NCBI GenBank assembly: GCA_963764585.1
Contig: CAVXTB010000011.1
Location: forward strand, 310,001-374,000
Length of the DNA: 64,000 bases
Reading direction: 5' to 3'
From: JAOPZW01 sp963764585
GTDB taxonomy: Bacteria; Actinomycetota; Thermoleophilia; Solirubrobacterales; Solirubrobacteraceae
Shown: in pieces, positions 41,810-50,434 of the stretch
Layout of the letters: every line of letters begins with the position of its first letter
Numbering within the stretch: the first letter of the stretch is position 1
Program-made: the position numbers and the translations under genes
The notes under the pieces: generated by a model
What the model was told of the DNA's origin: nothing
The model's database searches: none
Seen by the model: only the letters and a program-made list of their open reading frames with translations

Positions 41810-42817
41810 TCACTCACCACCGGGTGCAGACAAGCCGCGCCGGATCTCCAGCAGGTAGGCGATGATCACGTCGGTGCCCACGATCTCGAGATGGTGGGCA
41901 TCGGACATCCGCTCGACGCGGGCGACCTGCTCGGCGACGCGCCGGAAGCCGTCGGTGAACGGGTAGAAGGCGAAGTCGGCCACGCGCCCCCGCAGGCCAT
42001 GGCGCTCGAGCACCTCGGCGGTCCGCTGCTGCGACAGGATCGACACCTGCTGGACGTAGGCCACGCCGTCGTCGGCCAGCGCGCGCGGCAGCAGCCCGAT
42101 CAGGTGATCGACGCCGTTGCGCCCCCAGAAGTCGGCGCGGCGGCGCGAGCCGTCGCCGTCGAGCGGGTTCACCGGCGCCTGGAACAGCGACGCGACGATC
42201 ACGTCGTAGCGCTTCTCGGGGACCCACTCGTACAGGTCGGCGGCTTCGGTGCTCACGCGGTCGGCCACGCCGTTGCGAAAGGCGTTGACGAGCGTCGCCT
42301 CGGCCGCGGCGGGGTCGATGTCGATGCCGTGCACGTGCTCGGCGCCGTTGAGGGCGAGCTGGATGCTCTGCAGGCCGCTGCCGCAGCCCACGTCCAGGCA
42401 GCGCCCGCCGCGGCCGACGTGCTCGTAGAAGAGATGGCGCCACACCAGGAACGAGCCCTGCGTGGGGACGAAGACGCCACCGTGCGTGAGCAGGTCGGGG
42501 AAGGCCAGCGGGTATAGCGAGCGCCCGGCGTCGTCGCGCCAGGGCTCGGGTGGCGCCGCGGCCGCGCCGTCGGGCTCGGCGGGCGCCTCGTCGCGCCGCG
42601 CGCCGGGCCGCGTGCCCGCGAGCGCCGCGCCCGCGACGGCGAGCTGCTCGGGCCCGACACCGCCGCCGCCGCCGATCACCTGCGCGCCCTCCTCGCGCCA
42701 GCGCAGCGCCGTGCTCGCGTAGTCGATGTCGCCGTGCCAGCCGCTGCTCGTGGGGTAGCCGGCGTTGGGATGCACGCCGAGCGGCAGGTCGGTGAAGTCG
42801 CGCAGGTAGCTCACCAT
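41810..42817 (-). CDS. SAM-dependent methyltransferase carrying a homocysteine-methyltransferase C-terminal remnant
   Basis: From ATG 42817 this frame encodes about 335 residues. The first 65 are the end of a homocysteine S-methyltransferase-like barrel (DFTDLPLGVHPNAGYPTSSG, then ALRWREEGAQVIGGGGGVGP). The rest is a class I methyltransferase with motif I CLDVGCGSGLQSI and an acidic GIDIDPAAAEA. The zinc-binding cysteines of the barrel family are absent: GGCC is GGGG here, and the frame upstream has LLVGGIPP in place of the usual NC. The true start is unclear because the 5' part lies in another frame. Confidence 0.6.
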   Translation of the reverse strand: MVSYLRDFTDLPLGVHPNAGYPTSSGWHGDIDYASTALRWREEGAQVIGGGGGVGPEQLAVAGAALAGTRPGARRDEAPAEPDGAAAAPPEPWRDDAGRSLYPLAFPDLLTHGGVFVPTQGSFLVWRHLFYEHVGRGGRCLDVGCGSGLQSIQLALNGAEHVHGIDIDPAAAEATLVNAFRNGVADRVSTEAADLYEWVPEKRYDVIVASLFQAPVNPLDGDGSRRRADFWGRNGVDHLIGLLPRALADDGVAYVQQVSILSQQRTAEVLERHGLRGRVADFAFYPFTDGFRRVAEQVARVERMSDAHHLEIVGTDVIIAYLLEIRRGLSAPGGE

Positions 42818-43239
42818 CCCGTCGACGTGGTCGGGCGGGATGCCGCCGACCAGCAGGGCGTCGACGCCGAGCTCCTCGAAGCGTCGCGCGGCGCGAACGC
42901 CACGGCGACCTCGCCCTCGCGCCCCTGCTGCGCGATCGCCTGGCGCGCGATCCGCAGGCTGCGCCGCGCGGTGTCCATCCAGTGCACGGGCTCGCCACCG
43001 GCGTCGCGGGCCGGCGTGGAGAACAGGCCGCGTGTGTGGGTGGTGATGACGTCGCAACCGGCCTCCACGTAGCGCCGGTGCAGCCCGAGCGAGTCGCCGC
43101 GCTCGCTGGCGGCCACGCCGTCGAGGATCACGCAGCGCTGTGCGGCGAGCGCGCCGCTGATCCCGTCGTAGGCCAGCCGCCCCAGGGTCGTCTCCATCAG
43201 CATGTGATCGATCACAGCAACGGCGGCTGGGCGTCGCAA
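42811..43239 (-). pseudogene. Homocysteine S-methyltransferase N-terminal part, frame-disrupted
   Basis: The frame from ATG 43239 (or 43203) encodes ALAAQRCVILDGVAASERGD, RRYVEAGCDVITTHTRGLFS and MDTARRSLRIARQAIAQQ, the first third of a homocysteine S-methyltransferase. Homology stops after EVAVAFA at about 42893, and the expected 80-100 middle residues are missing. The barrel resumes in a different frame with ARRFEELGVDALL. So an internal deletion joined the two parts out of frame, unless a sequencing error adds to it. Confidence 0.6.
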
Positions 43240-43302
43240 TCGGGTGGGCCCCCTGAACTTTCAGCGGGAAGGTCGGGGCCGGTTCGGGCGTCCTACACGG
43301 AC

Positions 43303-46170
43303 ATGGTCCGTGCCCCCGGCCGCAGCTCGGCCCACCTGCACGTCGTCGAATCCGGGCCGGCCGCGACGGCCGGCACCCAGCCCCTGATCGAGCGCGCGCT
43401 CGAGCTCGAGGTCCTCGGCGGCGCCGTGCGCCGGCTGGCCGACGGGGACGGCGCGGTCGTCGTCCTGGAGGCCCCCGCCGGCCTGGGGAAGAGCACCCTG
43501 CTCGAGCACGTCGGGCCGCTGGCGACCGCCGCCGGCTGCCTCGTGCGCCGCGCCGCGCCCGGGCCGCTCGAGCGCCACTTCCCGTTCGGGGTCGTCCGCG
43601 CGCTGCTGGAGGCGCCGCTGCGCGACGCATCCGAGCAAGAGCGCGCGCGCCTGCTCGACGGCGCCGCGGCGTCGGCCGGCCGGCTGCTCCTGGAGGGCAG
43701 CGTCCCCGACGGCGACGCGACGGTGCTCGTCGCCCACAGCGTGCTGTGGCTGTGCTCGGCCCTCGCCGAGTGCCAGCCGCTCGTGCTCGTCGTCGACGAC
43801 GCGCAGTGGGCCGACCGGCCCTCGCTGGAGGTCCTCTCCTACCTGGCGCGACGGATCGACGACCTGCCGCTGCTCATCGCCGTCGGCGCGCGCGCCGACG
43901 ACCCCGATGCGCCGTCGGACCTGCTCAGCCTCCTGGGCGGGGTGCGCTCGGCGACCGTGCTGCACCCGCGGCCGCTCACCGCCGGCGGGGCCGCGCAGCT
44001 CATCCGTCGCCTGGCGCCCGACACGTCCTCGGCCGTCTGCCGCGACTGCCATCGCGCCGTCGGCGGCAACCCGTGGCTGCTCAGCGAGCTCGGCCGCCAG
44101 ATCGCCGCCTTCGGGCCCGCCGCGCTCGACGAGGCCGGCGACGGCGCGCCGCCGATCACGACCATCGCGCGCAACGTCGTGCGCCGCCGGCTCGCCGCGC
44201 TGTCACCACGCGACCGCGCGGTCGTCGCCGCGCTGGCGGTGATCGGCGAGGGCGCGCCGGCGCACGTCGTCGCGGCCGTCGCCGGCGTCCCGCTCGGCGA
44301 GCTGGGCTCGGCGCGCGACGCGCTGCAGGCCGCCGGGCTGCTCGGCCCGGGCGGCGAGCGCTTCGCCCACGGGCTGATCGCGGTCGCGATCGCCGGGGAC
44401 CTTCGGGGCAACGACCGCGAGCGCCTGCACAGCGAGGCGGCGCGCGCGCTGATGGCCGGCCGCGCCGACGACGACGTCGTCGCCAGCCACCTGCTGGCGT
44501 GCGGCCCGCAGGCCGACCCGGCGATGAGCGCGCTGCTGGTGCGCGCGGCCTTGGCCGCGGCGCGCCGCGGCGCGCCGCACACCGCGGCCGCCTACCTCGA
44601 GCGCGCGCTGCTCGAGCGCGCGCCCGGCGACGATCGCGGGCAGATGCTCGCGCAGCTCGCGACGCTGGCCTTCGACGCCGGCCTGCCGGGCGCGCAGCGG
44701 CGCCTGCTCGAGGCCCTGCGCGAGGTGCGCGATCGCAACGGCCGCGTCGAGGTGCTGGGGCGCCTGGCCGCGCTGAACGTCATCGACACCGGCGACGACG
44801 ATCTCGCGCGCCTGTTCGAGCAGGAGCTGATGGGGGAGACCGACCAGGACGCACGGCTGGCGGTCGAGGTGGCGATGCTCGACACGCTGATGCTGATCCC
44901 CGATCGCCACGCCGAGCGCGCGCGGCGCGCGGCGGCGATCGAGCTGTCGAGCACGACCGATCCGCTGCTCACGCGCGTGGTCCTGGCGCATCGTGCGTGG
45001 ATCGGGGTCGAGCTCGGCGCGCCCGACGCCAAGACCTGCGCCGCCCTGGCGCTCCAGGCGCTCGACGACTACCAGCTGCTCCACGAGGCGGGGCGGCGCT
45101 CGGCCTACCACCTCTGCCTGCGCACGCTGGTCAAGACCGATCGCGCCGAGGAGGCGCGGCGCGCGATCGCGGCGATGGAGGGCGAGGCGACGGCGCGCGG
45201 CTCGCTGCGCCTGCGCGCCGGCGCGGCCTGGTACGCGGCGGACCTCGCGATGCGCACGGGCCAGGTCGCCGAGGCCGAGAACCACGCCCGCCTTGTGCTC
45301 GACGTCGTCGACGACGACCTGAACATCTTCACGGGCGGCGCCATGATGCTGCTCGTCGCCGCGCTCGCCGAGCGCGGGGCCTTCCAGGAGGCCCGCGAGC
45401 TGCTGCGCGAGCATCGCCTCGACGGCACGCTGGGGCTGACGCGCTGGGAGATCGGCATCCGCCACGCGCGCACGCAGCTGTACCTCGCCGAGGGCGACTT
45501 CGAGCGCGCCCATGCCGAGGCCTGCGAGGTCGGCGCGCTGCGCGAGGCGCAGGGGCGCCCGAACCCGAGCTGGACGCCCTGGCGCTCGATGGCCGCGCTC
45601 GCGCTCGCGCACCTCGGGCGGCGCGAGGAGGCGGTCGTGCTGGCCGACGTCGAGCTCGCCATGGCCGAGCGCTTCGGCGCCCCGGTGCCGATCGCCGGCG
45701 CCCTGCACGCGCGCGCGGTCGCGGAGACCGACGACGTCGCGCGCGTCGCGCTCTGCCGGCGCGCCCTGCGCGTCGTCGCCGACGCGGCGGGGCTGCTCGA
45801 ATCGATCCGCGCGCGGCTGGAGCTCGGTGGCACGCTGGCGCGCATGGGCCGCCGCGTCGAGGCGCGCGACGCGCTGCGTCCCGCGCTGGCCGACGCCGAC
45901 GCCGTCGGCGCGCTGCTGCTGGCCGACCGCGCGCGGCGCGAGCTCGTCGCGACGGGGCTGCGCCCGCGCCAGGCCGCCATCGAGGGGGCCGCTGCGCTGA
46001 CGCCGCGCCAGCGCCAGGTCTGCGAGCTGGCCGCGGCCGGCAAGGCCAACCGCGCGATCGCCCAGGAGCTGTTCCTGAGCATCAAGACGGTCGAGACGCA
46101 CCTCGCCGCCGGCTACCGCAAGCTCGGCGTCAACACCCGCGCCGCGCTCGGCGCGCGGCTGGCTGGCTAG
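43303..46170 (+). CDS. Large ATPase-TPR LuxR-family regulator
   Basis: 955-residue regulator. A STAND-type ATPase leads (Walker A APAGLGKST at 57-65, Walker B LVLVVDDAQWADRPSL), then a long helical repeat region (about 450-880, TPR-like), and a C-terminal LuxR helix-turn-helix with LTPRQRQVCELAAAGKANRA and LFLSIKTVETHLAAGYRKL. Such proteins bind ATP and a ligand before activating transcription. It is a lone gene; the next feature is a giant inverted repeat beginning seven bases after its stop. ATG 43303 fits the start of the conserved domain. Confidence 0.88.
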   Translation: MVRAPGRSSAHLHVVESGPAATAGTQPLIERALELEVLGGAVRRLADGDGAVVVLEAPAGLGKSTLLEHVGPLATAAGCLVRRAAPGPLERHFPFGVVRALLEAPLRDASEQERARLLDGAAASAGRLLLEGSVPDGDATVLVAHSVLWLCSALAECQPLVLVVDDAQWADRPSLEVLSYLARRIDDLPLLIAVGARADDPDAPSDLLSLLGGVRSATVLHPRPLTAGGAAQLIRRLAPDTSSAVCRDCHRAVGGNPWLLSELGRQIAAFGPAALDEAGDGAPPITTIARNVVRRRLAALSPRDRAVVAALAVIGEGAPAHVVAAVAGVPLGELGSARDALQAAGLLGPGGERFAHGLIAVAIAGDLRGNDRERLHSEAARALMAGRADDDVVASHLLACGPQADPAMSALLVRAALAAARRGAPHTAAAYLERALLERAPGDDRGQMLAQLATLAFDAGLPGAQRRLLEALREVRDRNGRVEVLGRLAALNVIDTGDDDLARLFEQELMGETDQDARLAVEVAMLDTLMLIPDRHAERARRAAAIELSSTTDPLLTRVVLAHRAWIGVELGAPDAKTCAALALQALDDYQLLHEAGRRSAYHLCLRTLVKTDRAEEARRAIAAMEGEATARGSLRLRAGAAWYAADLAMRTGQVAEAENHARLVLDVVDDDLNIFTGGAMMLLVAALAERGAFQEARELLREHRLDGTLGLTRWEIGIRHARTQLYLAEGDFERAHAEACEVGALREAQGRPNPSWTPWRSMAALALAHLGRREEAVVLADVELAMAERFGAPVPIAGALHARAVAETDDVARVALCRRALRVVADAAGLLESIRARLELGGTLARMGRRVEARDALRPALADADAVGALLLADRARRELVATGLRPRQAAIEGAAALTPRQRQVCELAAAGKANRAIAQELFLSIKTVETHLAAGYRKLGVNTRAALGARLAG

Positions 46171-46176
46171 ATGGTT

Positions 46177-46563
46177 GATGGCGCTCCGCGCCGCTCCCGC
46201 ACCGCGCCGCTGCCGCACCGCTCCGCTCTCCGCGCGCGCCTGCCGCTCCGCGCGGCCGGGGCACCGAGGGGGAGAAGCCGCTGTGGCGGGCGCCACCGTG
46301 GCGTCGTGCCTCGTCGCGTGCGACTGCGCAAAGGGGCGCGCGTGTTGACGCAGGGCGCGCGTGTTTCGCAACACCTCCGCGTGTTCGCATATCGAACGTC
46401 GACTGCGTCAGCGTAGGGCTGACAAAGTCGACGCTCGGTGTTCGCGCGCCCGCGGCGGCCGGGCGGAAGTGTTGTGAAACACGCACGCGGGCCTCGATGC
46501 CCTGGCCGCGCGGACCGGCAGGCGCGGCGCGGAGAGCGGCGCGGTGCGGAGCGGCGCGACATC
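46177..46563. repeat. 387-bp imperfect inverted repeat
   Basis: Most of the 480-bp gap between the LuxR gene and the SDR gene is one nested palindrome. Outer arms 46177-46269 and 46492-46563 share long matched blocks (GATGNCGC, GCACCGCGCCGCT, CCGCTCTCCGCGC, CGCCTGCCG, TCCGCGCGGCC, GGGCA-CGAGG). Middle arms 46359-46380 and 46463-46484 match at 20 of 22 bases (GCGTGTTTCGCAACACCTCC). The core 46397-46412 / 46418-46433 is a 16-bp stem with two mismatches around GTAGG. About 80 extra bases (46270-46358) interrupt the left side. No protein-coding potential is evident. Confidence 0.75.
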
Positions 46564-46610
46564 AACCCCGCTAGGGGCGCCCCACCCCAAATATCAGGGT
46601 CGCCGACCGA

Positions 46611-46639
46611 TTGTCAGGGGGCCTTGCGGCCCGGATAGT
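46611..46639 (+). promoter_or_regulatory. Promoter of the SDR-like gene
   Basis: TTGTCA at 46611-46616, a 17-bp spacer and GATAGT at 46634-46639 form a good promoter whose start would fall within a few bases of ATG 46650. This argues against translation from the TTG at 46611, which is the -35 box. Confidence 0.55.
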
Positions 46640-46649
46640 CGTCGGCAGC

Positions 46650-47303
46650 ATGATCTATCCGACCGTCACCGAACACCTTCGAGCCGGGAGCGGCAGGCGC
46701 GGCGCCGAGCCCCTGGCGTCGCGTCGCGTCGCCCTCCTGACCGGCAGCTCACGCGGGCTCGGCCGCGCCATCGCGCACCGCCTCGCGGACGACGGCCTCG
46801 CCGTCGCCATCCACGACGCCAACGACGGTGACGGGGCGCTCGAGCTCGTCAGCGCCATCCGCCGCGACGGCGGCGTCGCCGGCGCCTTCATGGAGGACGT
46901 CGGCGATGAGGAGCAGGCCGCCGAGCTCGCGCTGGCCGTCGCCGCCAGCCTCGGCTTCGTCGAGGTGCTCGTCCTCAACGCCACCGGCATGCAGGTCGAG
47001 GCGCCGCGGTCCGACGTCGGGGCGGTGCTGCGACGCGCGCTGCTTCCCGGCATGGAGGTCAAGGGCTCCGGCCGGATCGTGAAGGTCGACCCCGAGGTGG
47101 TCGAGCCGCCCGTGCACGACCGCAGTCGCGGCCTCGTGCGCGAGCTCGCGCCGCTGGGGATCACCGTCAACACCGTGGCGCCACGCTTCGCCGCGCCGTC
47201 GGCCGACGTCGCGCACGCGGTGAGCTTCGTCGCCTCCGAGGCGGCGGGCTCCATCACCGGCCAGCGCATCGTCGTCGACGGCGGACGCGGACCCGTCGGC
47301 TAG
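46650..47303 (+). CDS. SDR-family protein lacking the catalytic Tyr-Lys pair
   Basis: 217-residue short-chain dehydrogenase-like protein. The cofactor motif TGSSRGLGRAI, a degenerate LNATG in place of NNAG, and the C-terminal block GITVNTVAPRF to SITGQRIVVDGGRGP are clear. Between GRIVKVDPEV and the GITVN strand only about 20 residues remain where the family has 35-45, and the Y-x-x-x-K active site and catalytic Ser are missing. It may bind NAD(P)H without catalysis, or be a decaying gene with an in-frame deletion. It follows the giant inverted repeat. Confidence 0.75.
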   Translation: MIYPTVTEHLRAGSGRRGAEPLASRRVALLTGSSRGLGRAIAHRLADDGLAVAIHDANDGDGALELVSAIRRDGGVAGAFMEDVGDEEQAAELALAVAASLGFVEVLVLNATGMQVEAPRSDVGAVLRRALLPGMEVKGSGRIVKVDPEVVEPPVHDRSRGLVRELAPLGITVNTVAPRFAAPSADVAHAVSFVASEAAGSITGQRIVVDGGRGPVG

Positions 47304-47307
47304 GGCC

Positions 47308-47922
47308 ATGACCGCCGTATCCGCCGTCGTCGGCGTCATCGCCGCGGTCTCGGCCCCTGGCCTGCCCGCGACCGCCGCGTCGAGCTGCAGCTTCGACGCC
47401 GCCACCGCGACGGCGCAGGTGCAGATGCTCTCGCCGCGCACGGTCATCAGCCGTGGCGGCGACCGGATCCTCGTCGACGGCCAGGCGTGCGCCGCTCTGG
47501 CGAGCACTCGGCGGATCGTCGTCGCAAGCGCGTTCCCTCCCGCGACCGACACCGTCGTGGTCGACGAGAGCCACGGGCGGTTGGCGGACCGGCGCGCCGT
47601 CAACCGCCCGGAGGTCGTCGCGCTCACCGGCGCCGGGGGCGACACCATGGAGGTCGTCGGCACGCCCGGGGCCGACCGCTACGTCGCCCACGACGCGCTC
47701 GGGGCGAGCATCGACCTCGACGGCGACGCCGACCCCGACTTCGTCAGCACCGACGTCGGGCGCATCGTGCTGTTCGGCAGGGGCGGCGACGACCGCCTGC
47801 TGGCCTCTTCGGGGCCCGGAGGCCGCGTCAGCGTGCCCGTCGAGCTGCATGGCGGACCGGGCCGCGACGTCCTGCGCGGCGGGCGCTCGGGCAACGATCG
47901 ACTGGACGGAGGGCAACCATGA
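47308..47922 (+). CDS. Exported protein with RTX-like calcium-binding repeats
   Basis: 204 residues. The N-terminus (MTAVSAVVGVIAAVSAPGLP, cleavage likely near ATAAS) resembles a signal peptide but lacks the usual basic residues. The C-terminal half has hemolysin-type glycine/aspartate turns: FGRGGDDRLL, GGPGRDVLRGG and GNDRLDGG. Such repeats fold on calcium outside the cell. The whole is short compared with typical RTX proteins. Its stop overlaps the start of the next small gene (ATGA). Confidence 0.7.
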   Translation: MTAVSAVVGVIAAVSAPGLPATAASSCSFDAATATAQVQMLSPRTVISRGGDRILVDGQACAALASTRRIVVASAFPPATDTVVVDESHGRLADRRAVNRPEVVALTGAGGDTMEVVGTPGADRYVAHDALGASIDLDGDADPDFVSTDVGRIVLFGRGGDDRLLASSGPGGRVSVPVELHGGPGRDVLRGGRSGNDRLDGGQP

Positions 47923-48254
47923 CCTACCTCGTCGTCGGCCTCGACCAGACCACGTTCGCTCCGTGGCACCAGAACGTCCAGGCTCAGGACGTCACGACCG
48001 CCAGGCAGATCGCCGTGGCCCGTGCCGACGCGCGCGGGGTCGCGCTCGTCGTCGCCGCGGTGATCGGGCCGAACTCGACCGTGCTCACCGAGCCGGCGGC
48101 CCAGCCGACCACGGTCGCGCTCGTCCCCGACGCGCCCGGTCGCAAGCGCCGTCGCGGCGACCAGGAGGCCCGCCGGCCGGACGTGGCCGTCCACGAGCTG
48201 ACCGAGCGCGTTCGCCACATGCGCCACCGGCTGCGCGCCGGCGAGGACGCGTAG
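47919..48254 (+). CDS. Hypothetical protein (111 aa)
   Basis: Coupled to the RTX-like gene by an ATGA overlap. The first half (YLVVGLDQTTFAPWHQNVQA, then TTARQIAVARADARGVALVVAAVIGPNS) may be a small alpha/beta domain; the second half is Arg-rich and probably disordered or helical. No known family is recognised. Confidence 0.55.
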   Translation: MTYLVVGLDQTTFAPWHQNVQAQDVTTARQIAVARADARGVALVVAAVIGPNSTVLTEPAAQPTTVALVPDAPGRKRRRGDQEARRPDVAVHELTERVRHMRHRLRAGEDA

Positions 48255-48275
48255 TCAGCCCCTGCTCTTCCCGCA

Positions 48276-48321
48276 TCACCCGCACAGGGTGATGCCGGCT
48301 CGCCCTCGGCGCGGCGACGAT
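48276..48321 (+). promoter_or_regulatory. TCACCC promoter element 1 (metallo-beta-lactamase gene)
   Basis: TCACCC 48276-48281, N5, GGGTGA 48287-48292, N7, TCGCCC 48300-48305 (one mismatch), N10, GACGAT 48316-48321. GTG 48329 follows after 7 nt. The palindrome extends to 9-bp perfect arms, GCATCACCC/GGGTGATGC. Confidence 0.8.
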
Positions 48322-48328
48322 CGCCGCC

Positions 48329-49099
48329 GTGCCGCACGACGAGCGCCTGACCTGGGTCGGCCACGCGACGGTCCTGCTCGAGCTGGGCGGCATGCGCCTG
48401 CTGACCGACCCGCTGCTGCGCATGCGGCTCGGGCACCTGCGCCGCCACGGCGCGCCGCCGCGCAGCGACGTCGTCGAGCGCATCGACGCCGTGCTGATCT
48501 CCCACGCCCACCTCGACCATCTCGACGGCCGCTCGCTGCGCCTGCTGGGGCGCGCACCGCGCGCCATCGCCCCGCGCGGCGTCGGGCGGATGCTGCGCGG
48601 GATGGGCTTCGAGCACGTCGACGAGCTCGTCGACGGGGACCAGGTGACCGTCGGCGGCGCCGTCGTCAGGGCGGTGCCTGCGCACCACGACGGGCGCAGG
48701 AGCCCGCTGTCCCGGGCCGCCGGTACGCTCGGCTACGTGATCGCCGGCGCCAACCGCGTCTACTTCGCCGGCGACACCGACCTCTACGACGGCATGGGCG
48801 CGCTGGCCGGGCAGGTCGACGTGGCGCTGCTGCCCGTCTGGGGCTGGGGACCATCGATCGGGCCCGGGCACATGGATCCGCTGCGGGCGGCGCGCGCGAC
48901 GGCGCTCGTGCGCCCGCGGATCGCCGTCCCGATCCACTGGGGCACGTTCTTCCCGATCGGCCTGGAGGCGTTGCGCGGGCGCGCGCTCGTCGACCCGCCG
49001 CTGCGCTTCGCGCAGCACGTCAGGACGCTGGCGCCCGACGTCGACGTGCGCGTCCTCGCGCCGGGGGACGAGCTGGTGCTCACGAAGGTCGCGGCCTGA
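48329..49099 (+). CDS. Metallo-beta-lactamase-fold hydrolase (UlaG-like)
   Basis: 256-residue MBL-fold protein with ISHAHLDHLD (H-x-H-x-D-H, residues 59-64), GDTDLYDG and a late VPIHWGT histidine. The N-terminal LTWVGHATVLLELGG is typical of the UlaG/RomA group, which includes phosphodiesterases and lactonases. GTG 48329 sits 7 nt after the -10 of a TCACCC element, so the transcript is probably leaderless and the start secure. It is followed at three bases by a potassium-channel gene. Confidence 0.87.
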   Translation: MPHDERLTWVGHATVLLELGGMRLLTDPLLRMRLGHLRRHGAPPRSDVVERIDAVLISHAHLDHLDGRSLRLLGRAPRAIAPRGVGRMLRGMGFEHVDELVDGDQVTVGGAVVRAVPAHHDGRRSPLSRAAGTLGYVIAGANRVYFAGDTDLYDGMGALAGQVDVALLPVWGWGPSIGPGHMDPLRAARATALVRPRIAVPIHWGTFFPIGLEALRGRALVDPPLRFAQHVRTLAPDVDVRVLAPGDELVLTKVAA

Positions 49100-49102
49100 G
49101 CG

Positions 49103-49759
49103 ATGGACGTGCTCGCGCGCAACGGCGGCGGCTACCGCTTTGGCGGCGTCCTGCTGCTGACCCTGGCGGTCGCCGTGTTCGCCCTGGTCGCCCCCGAGGG
49201 CGGCGCGGTGCGCGCGATAGAGCTGTTCGCCGCGGGGGCGACGCTGCTCGTCGCCGTGCTGACCTCGCGGGCGCCGGCGGCCACGCGCCGCGCCGCCGGC
49301 GGCGGTCTGGCGTTCGCGGTCCTCGCGGCTGGCACGGCCGCGGCGGTCGGGGGCACCAACATCGCTTTCACCCTGGCCATCACAGGGGCGCTGATGATCG
49401 TCACGATCGGCGTCATCCTCGCCGGCCTCGTGCGGCTGATCATGGAGCGCGGGGTCGTGCTGCAGGCGGTGCTCGCGGCGGTGGCCGTCTACGTGCTCGT
49501 CGGGTTGGCCTTCGGCTTCGTCATCGGGGCGATCGCCACCGGCGGGGACGCCCTCTACTTCGCCAGCGGCACCGATGGCATCCAGAGCCAGCGCGTCTAC
49601 TACAGCTTCACCGTGCTGACGACGACCGGCTTCGGCGACTTCACCGCCGCGACACGGGGCGGCCGCGCGCTCGCCGTGCTGGAGGAGCTGCTCGGCCAGA
49701 TCTACCTGGTGACGGTCATCGCACTGCTGGTGGGGAACCTGCGACGGCGGGCTCAGTGA
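49103..49759 (+). CDS. Potassium-channel-like membrane protein
   Basis: 218 residues with about six hydrophobic segments; the last two flank a pore loop SFTVLTTTGFGDFTAATRGG with the selectivity-filter sequence T-T-G-F-G-D at 174-179. This matches two-transmembrane bacterial K+ channels, with four extra N-terminal helices and no cytoplasmic RCK domain. It follows the MBL gene and is probably in the same transcript under TCACCC element 1. Confidence 0.82.
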   Translation: MDVLARNGGGYRFGGVLLLTLAVAVFALVAPEGGAVRAIELFAAGATLLVAVLTSRAPAATRRAAGGGLAFAVLAAGTAAAVGGTNIAFTLAITGALMIVTIGVILAGLVRLIMERGVVLQAVLAAVAVYVLVGLAFGFVIGAIATGGDALYFASGTDGIQSQRVYYSFTVLTTTGFGDFTAATRGGRALAVLEELLGQIYLVTVIALLVGNLRRRAQ

Positions 49760-49784
49760 CCGCCCGCTCAGGCGGGAGTCGGCT

Positions 49785-49830
49785 TCACCCTCGACGGGTG
49801 ACGCCGCCTCACCCGGCCCGGACCTACCGT
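49785..49830 (+). promoter_or_regulatory. TCACCC promoter element 2 (HdeD-like gene)
   Basis: TCACCC 49785-49790, N5, GGGTGA 49796-49801, N7, TCACCC 49809-49814, N10, TACCGT 49825-49830. The ATG at 49864 follows after 33 nt, with AGAGGAGG as ribosome site. Confidence 0.8.
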
Positions 49831-49863
49831 TTGCCGCGCACCCCGACCAGAGGAGGACGGACC

Positions 49864-50433
49864 ATGGACGATCTCGAACGCGTCGCGAAGGAGTGGTGGC
49901 TGTTCGCGATCCTCGGCGTCGTATCCATCGTGGCCGGCGTCCTCGCACTGGTCTATCCCGACATCACGCTGCTGGCGATCGGGCTGATCTTCGGCATCTA
50001 CCTGCTGCTGGCGGGCATCTTCGAGATCGTCGAAGCGATCGTCGGCGATCCGGCGTCGCGCGCACTCACCGCGATCGTCGGGATCCTCGGGCTCGTCGCC
50101 GGACTCGTCTGCCTGCGGCGCCCGGGCGACAGCCTGCTCGCGCTCATCGTCGTGCTCGGGATCTACCTGATCGTCGCCGGCGTCGCCCACCTCGTGCGGG
50201 CGTTCGCCAGCGTCGAGCACCGCGGGTGGGGGGTCCTGGCCGCGATCGCCGACGTCGTGCTCGGCATCCTGATCCTCGCCGTGCCGAAGGTCAGCCTCGT
50301 GACCCTCGCCGTGCTGTTCGGGATCTCGCTGATCATCCGGGGCGCGTTCTCGTGCATCGCCGCCTATCAGCTGCGCAAGGTCCAGAAGCAGGACGCGGGG
50401 GTCGCCCCGCCGATGGGCGCCGCGCCCGCGTGA
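49864..50433 (+). CDS. HdeD/DUF308-family membrane protein
   Basis: 189 residues with six hydrophobic helices in three pairs; WWLFAILGVVSIVAGVLALVYPDITL and the repeated LLAIGLIFGIYLLLAGIFEI and LLALIVVLGIYLIVAGVAHL segments are characteristic of HdeD-like proteins, which are linked to acid and envelope stress in other bacteria. AGAGGAGG precedes the ATG. It lies under TCACCC element 2, and a GTG one base past its stop starts the next gene. Confidence 0.88.
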   Translation: MDDLERVAKEWWLFAILGVVSIVAGVLALVYPDITLLAIGLIFGIYLLLAGIFEIVEAIVGDPASRALTAIVGILGLVAGLVCLRRPGDSLLALIVVLGIYLIVAGVAHLVRAFASVEHRGWGVLAAIADVVLGILILAVPKVSLVTLAVLFGISLIIRGAFSCIAAYQLRKVQKQDAGVAPPMGAAPA

Positions 50434-50434
50434 C

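Noticed and set aside
46171..46640. Several overlapping short frames inside the 387-bp palindrome
   Set aside because: All are Arg/Ala/Pro-rich and mirror each other because of the inverted repeat; none has a ribosome site or homology.
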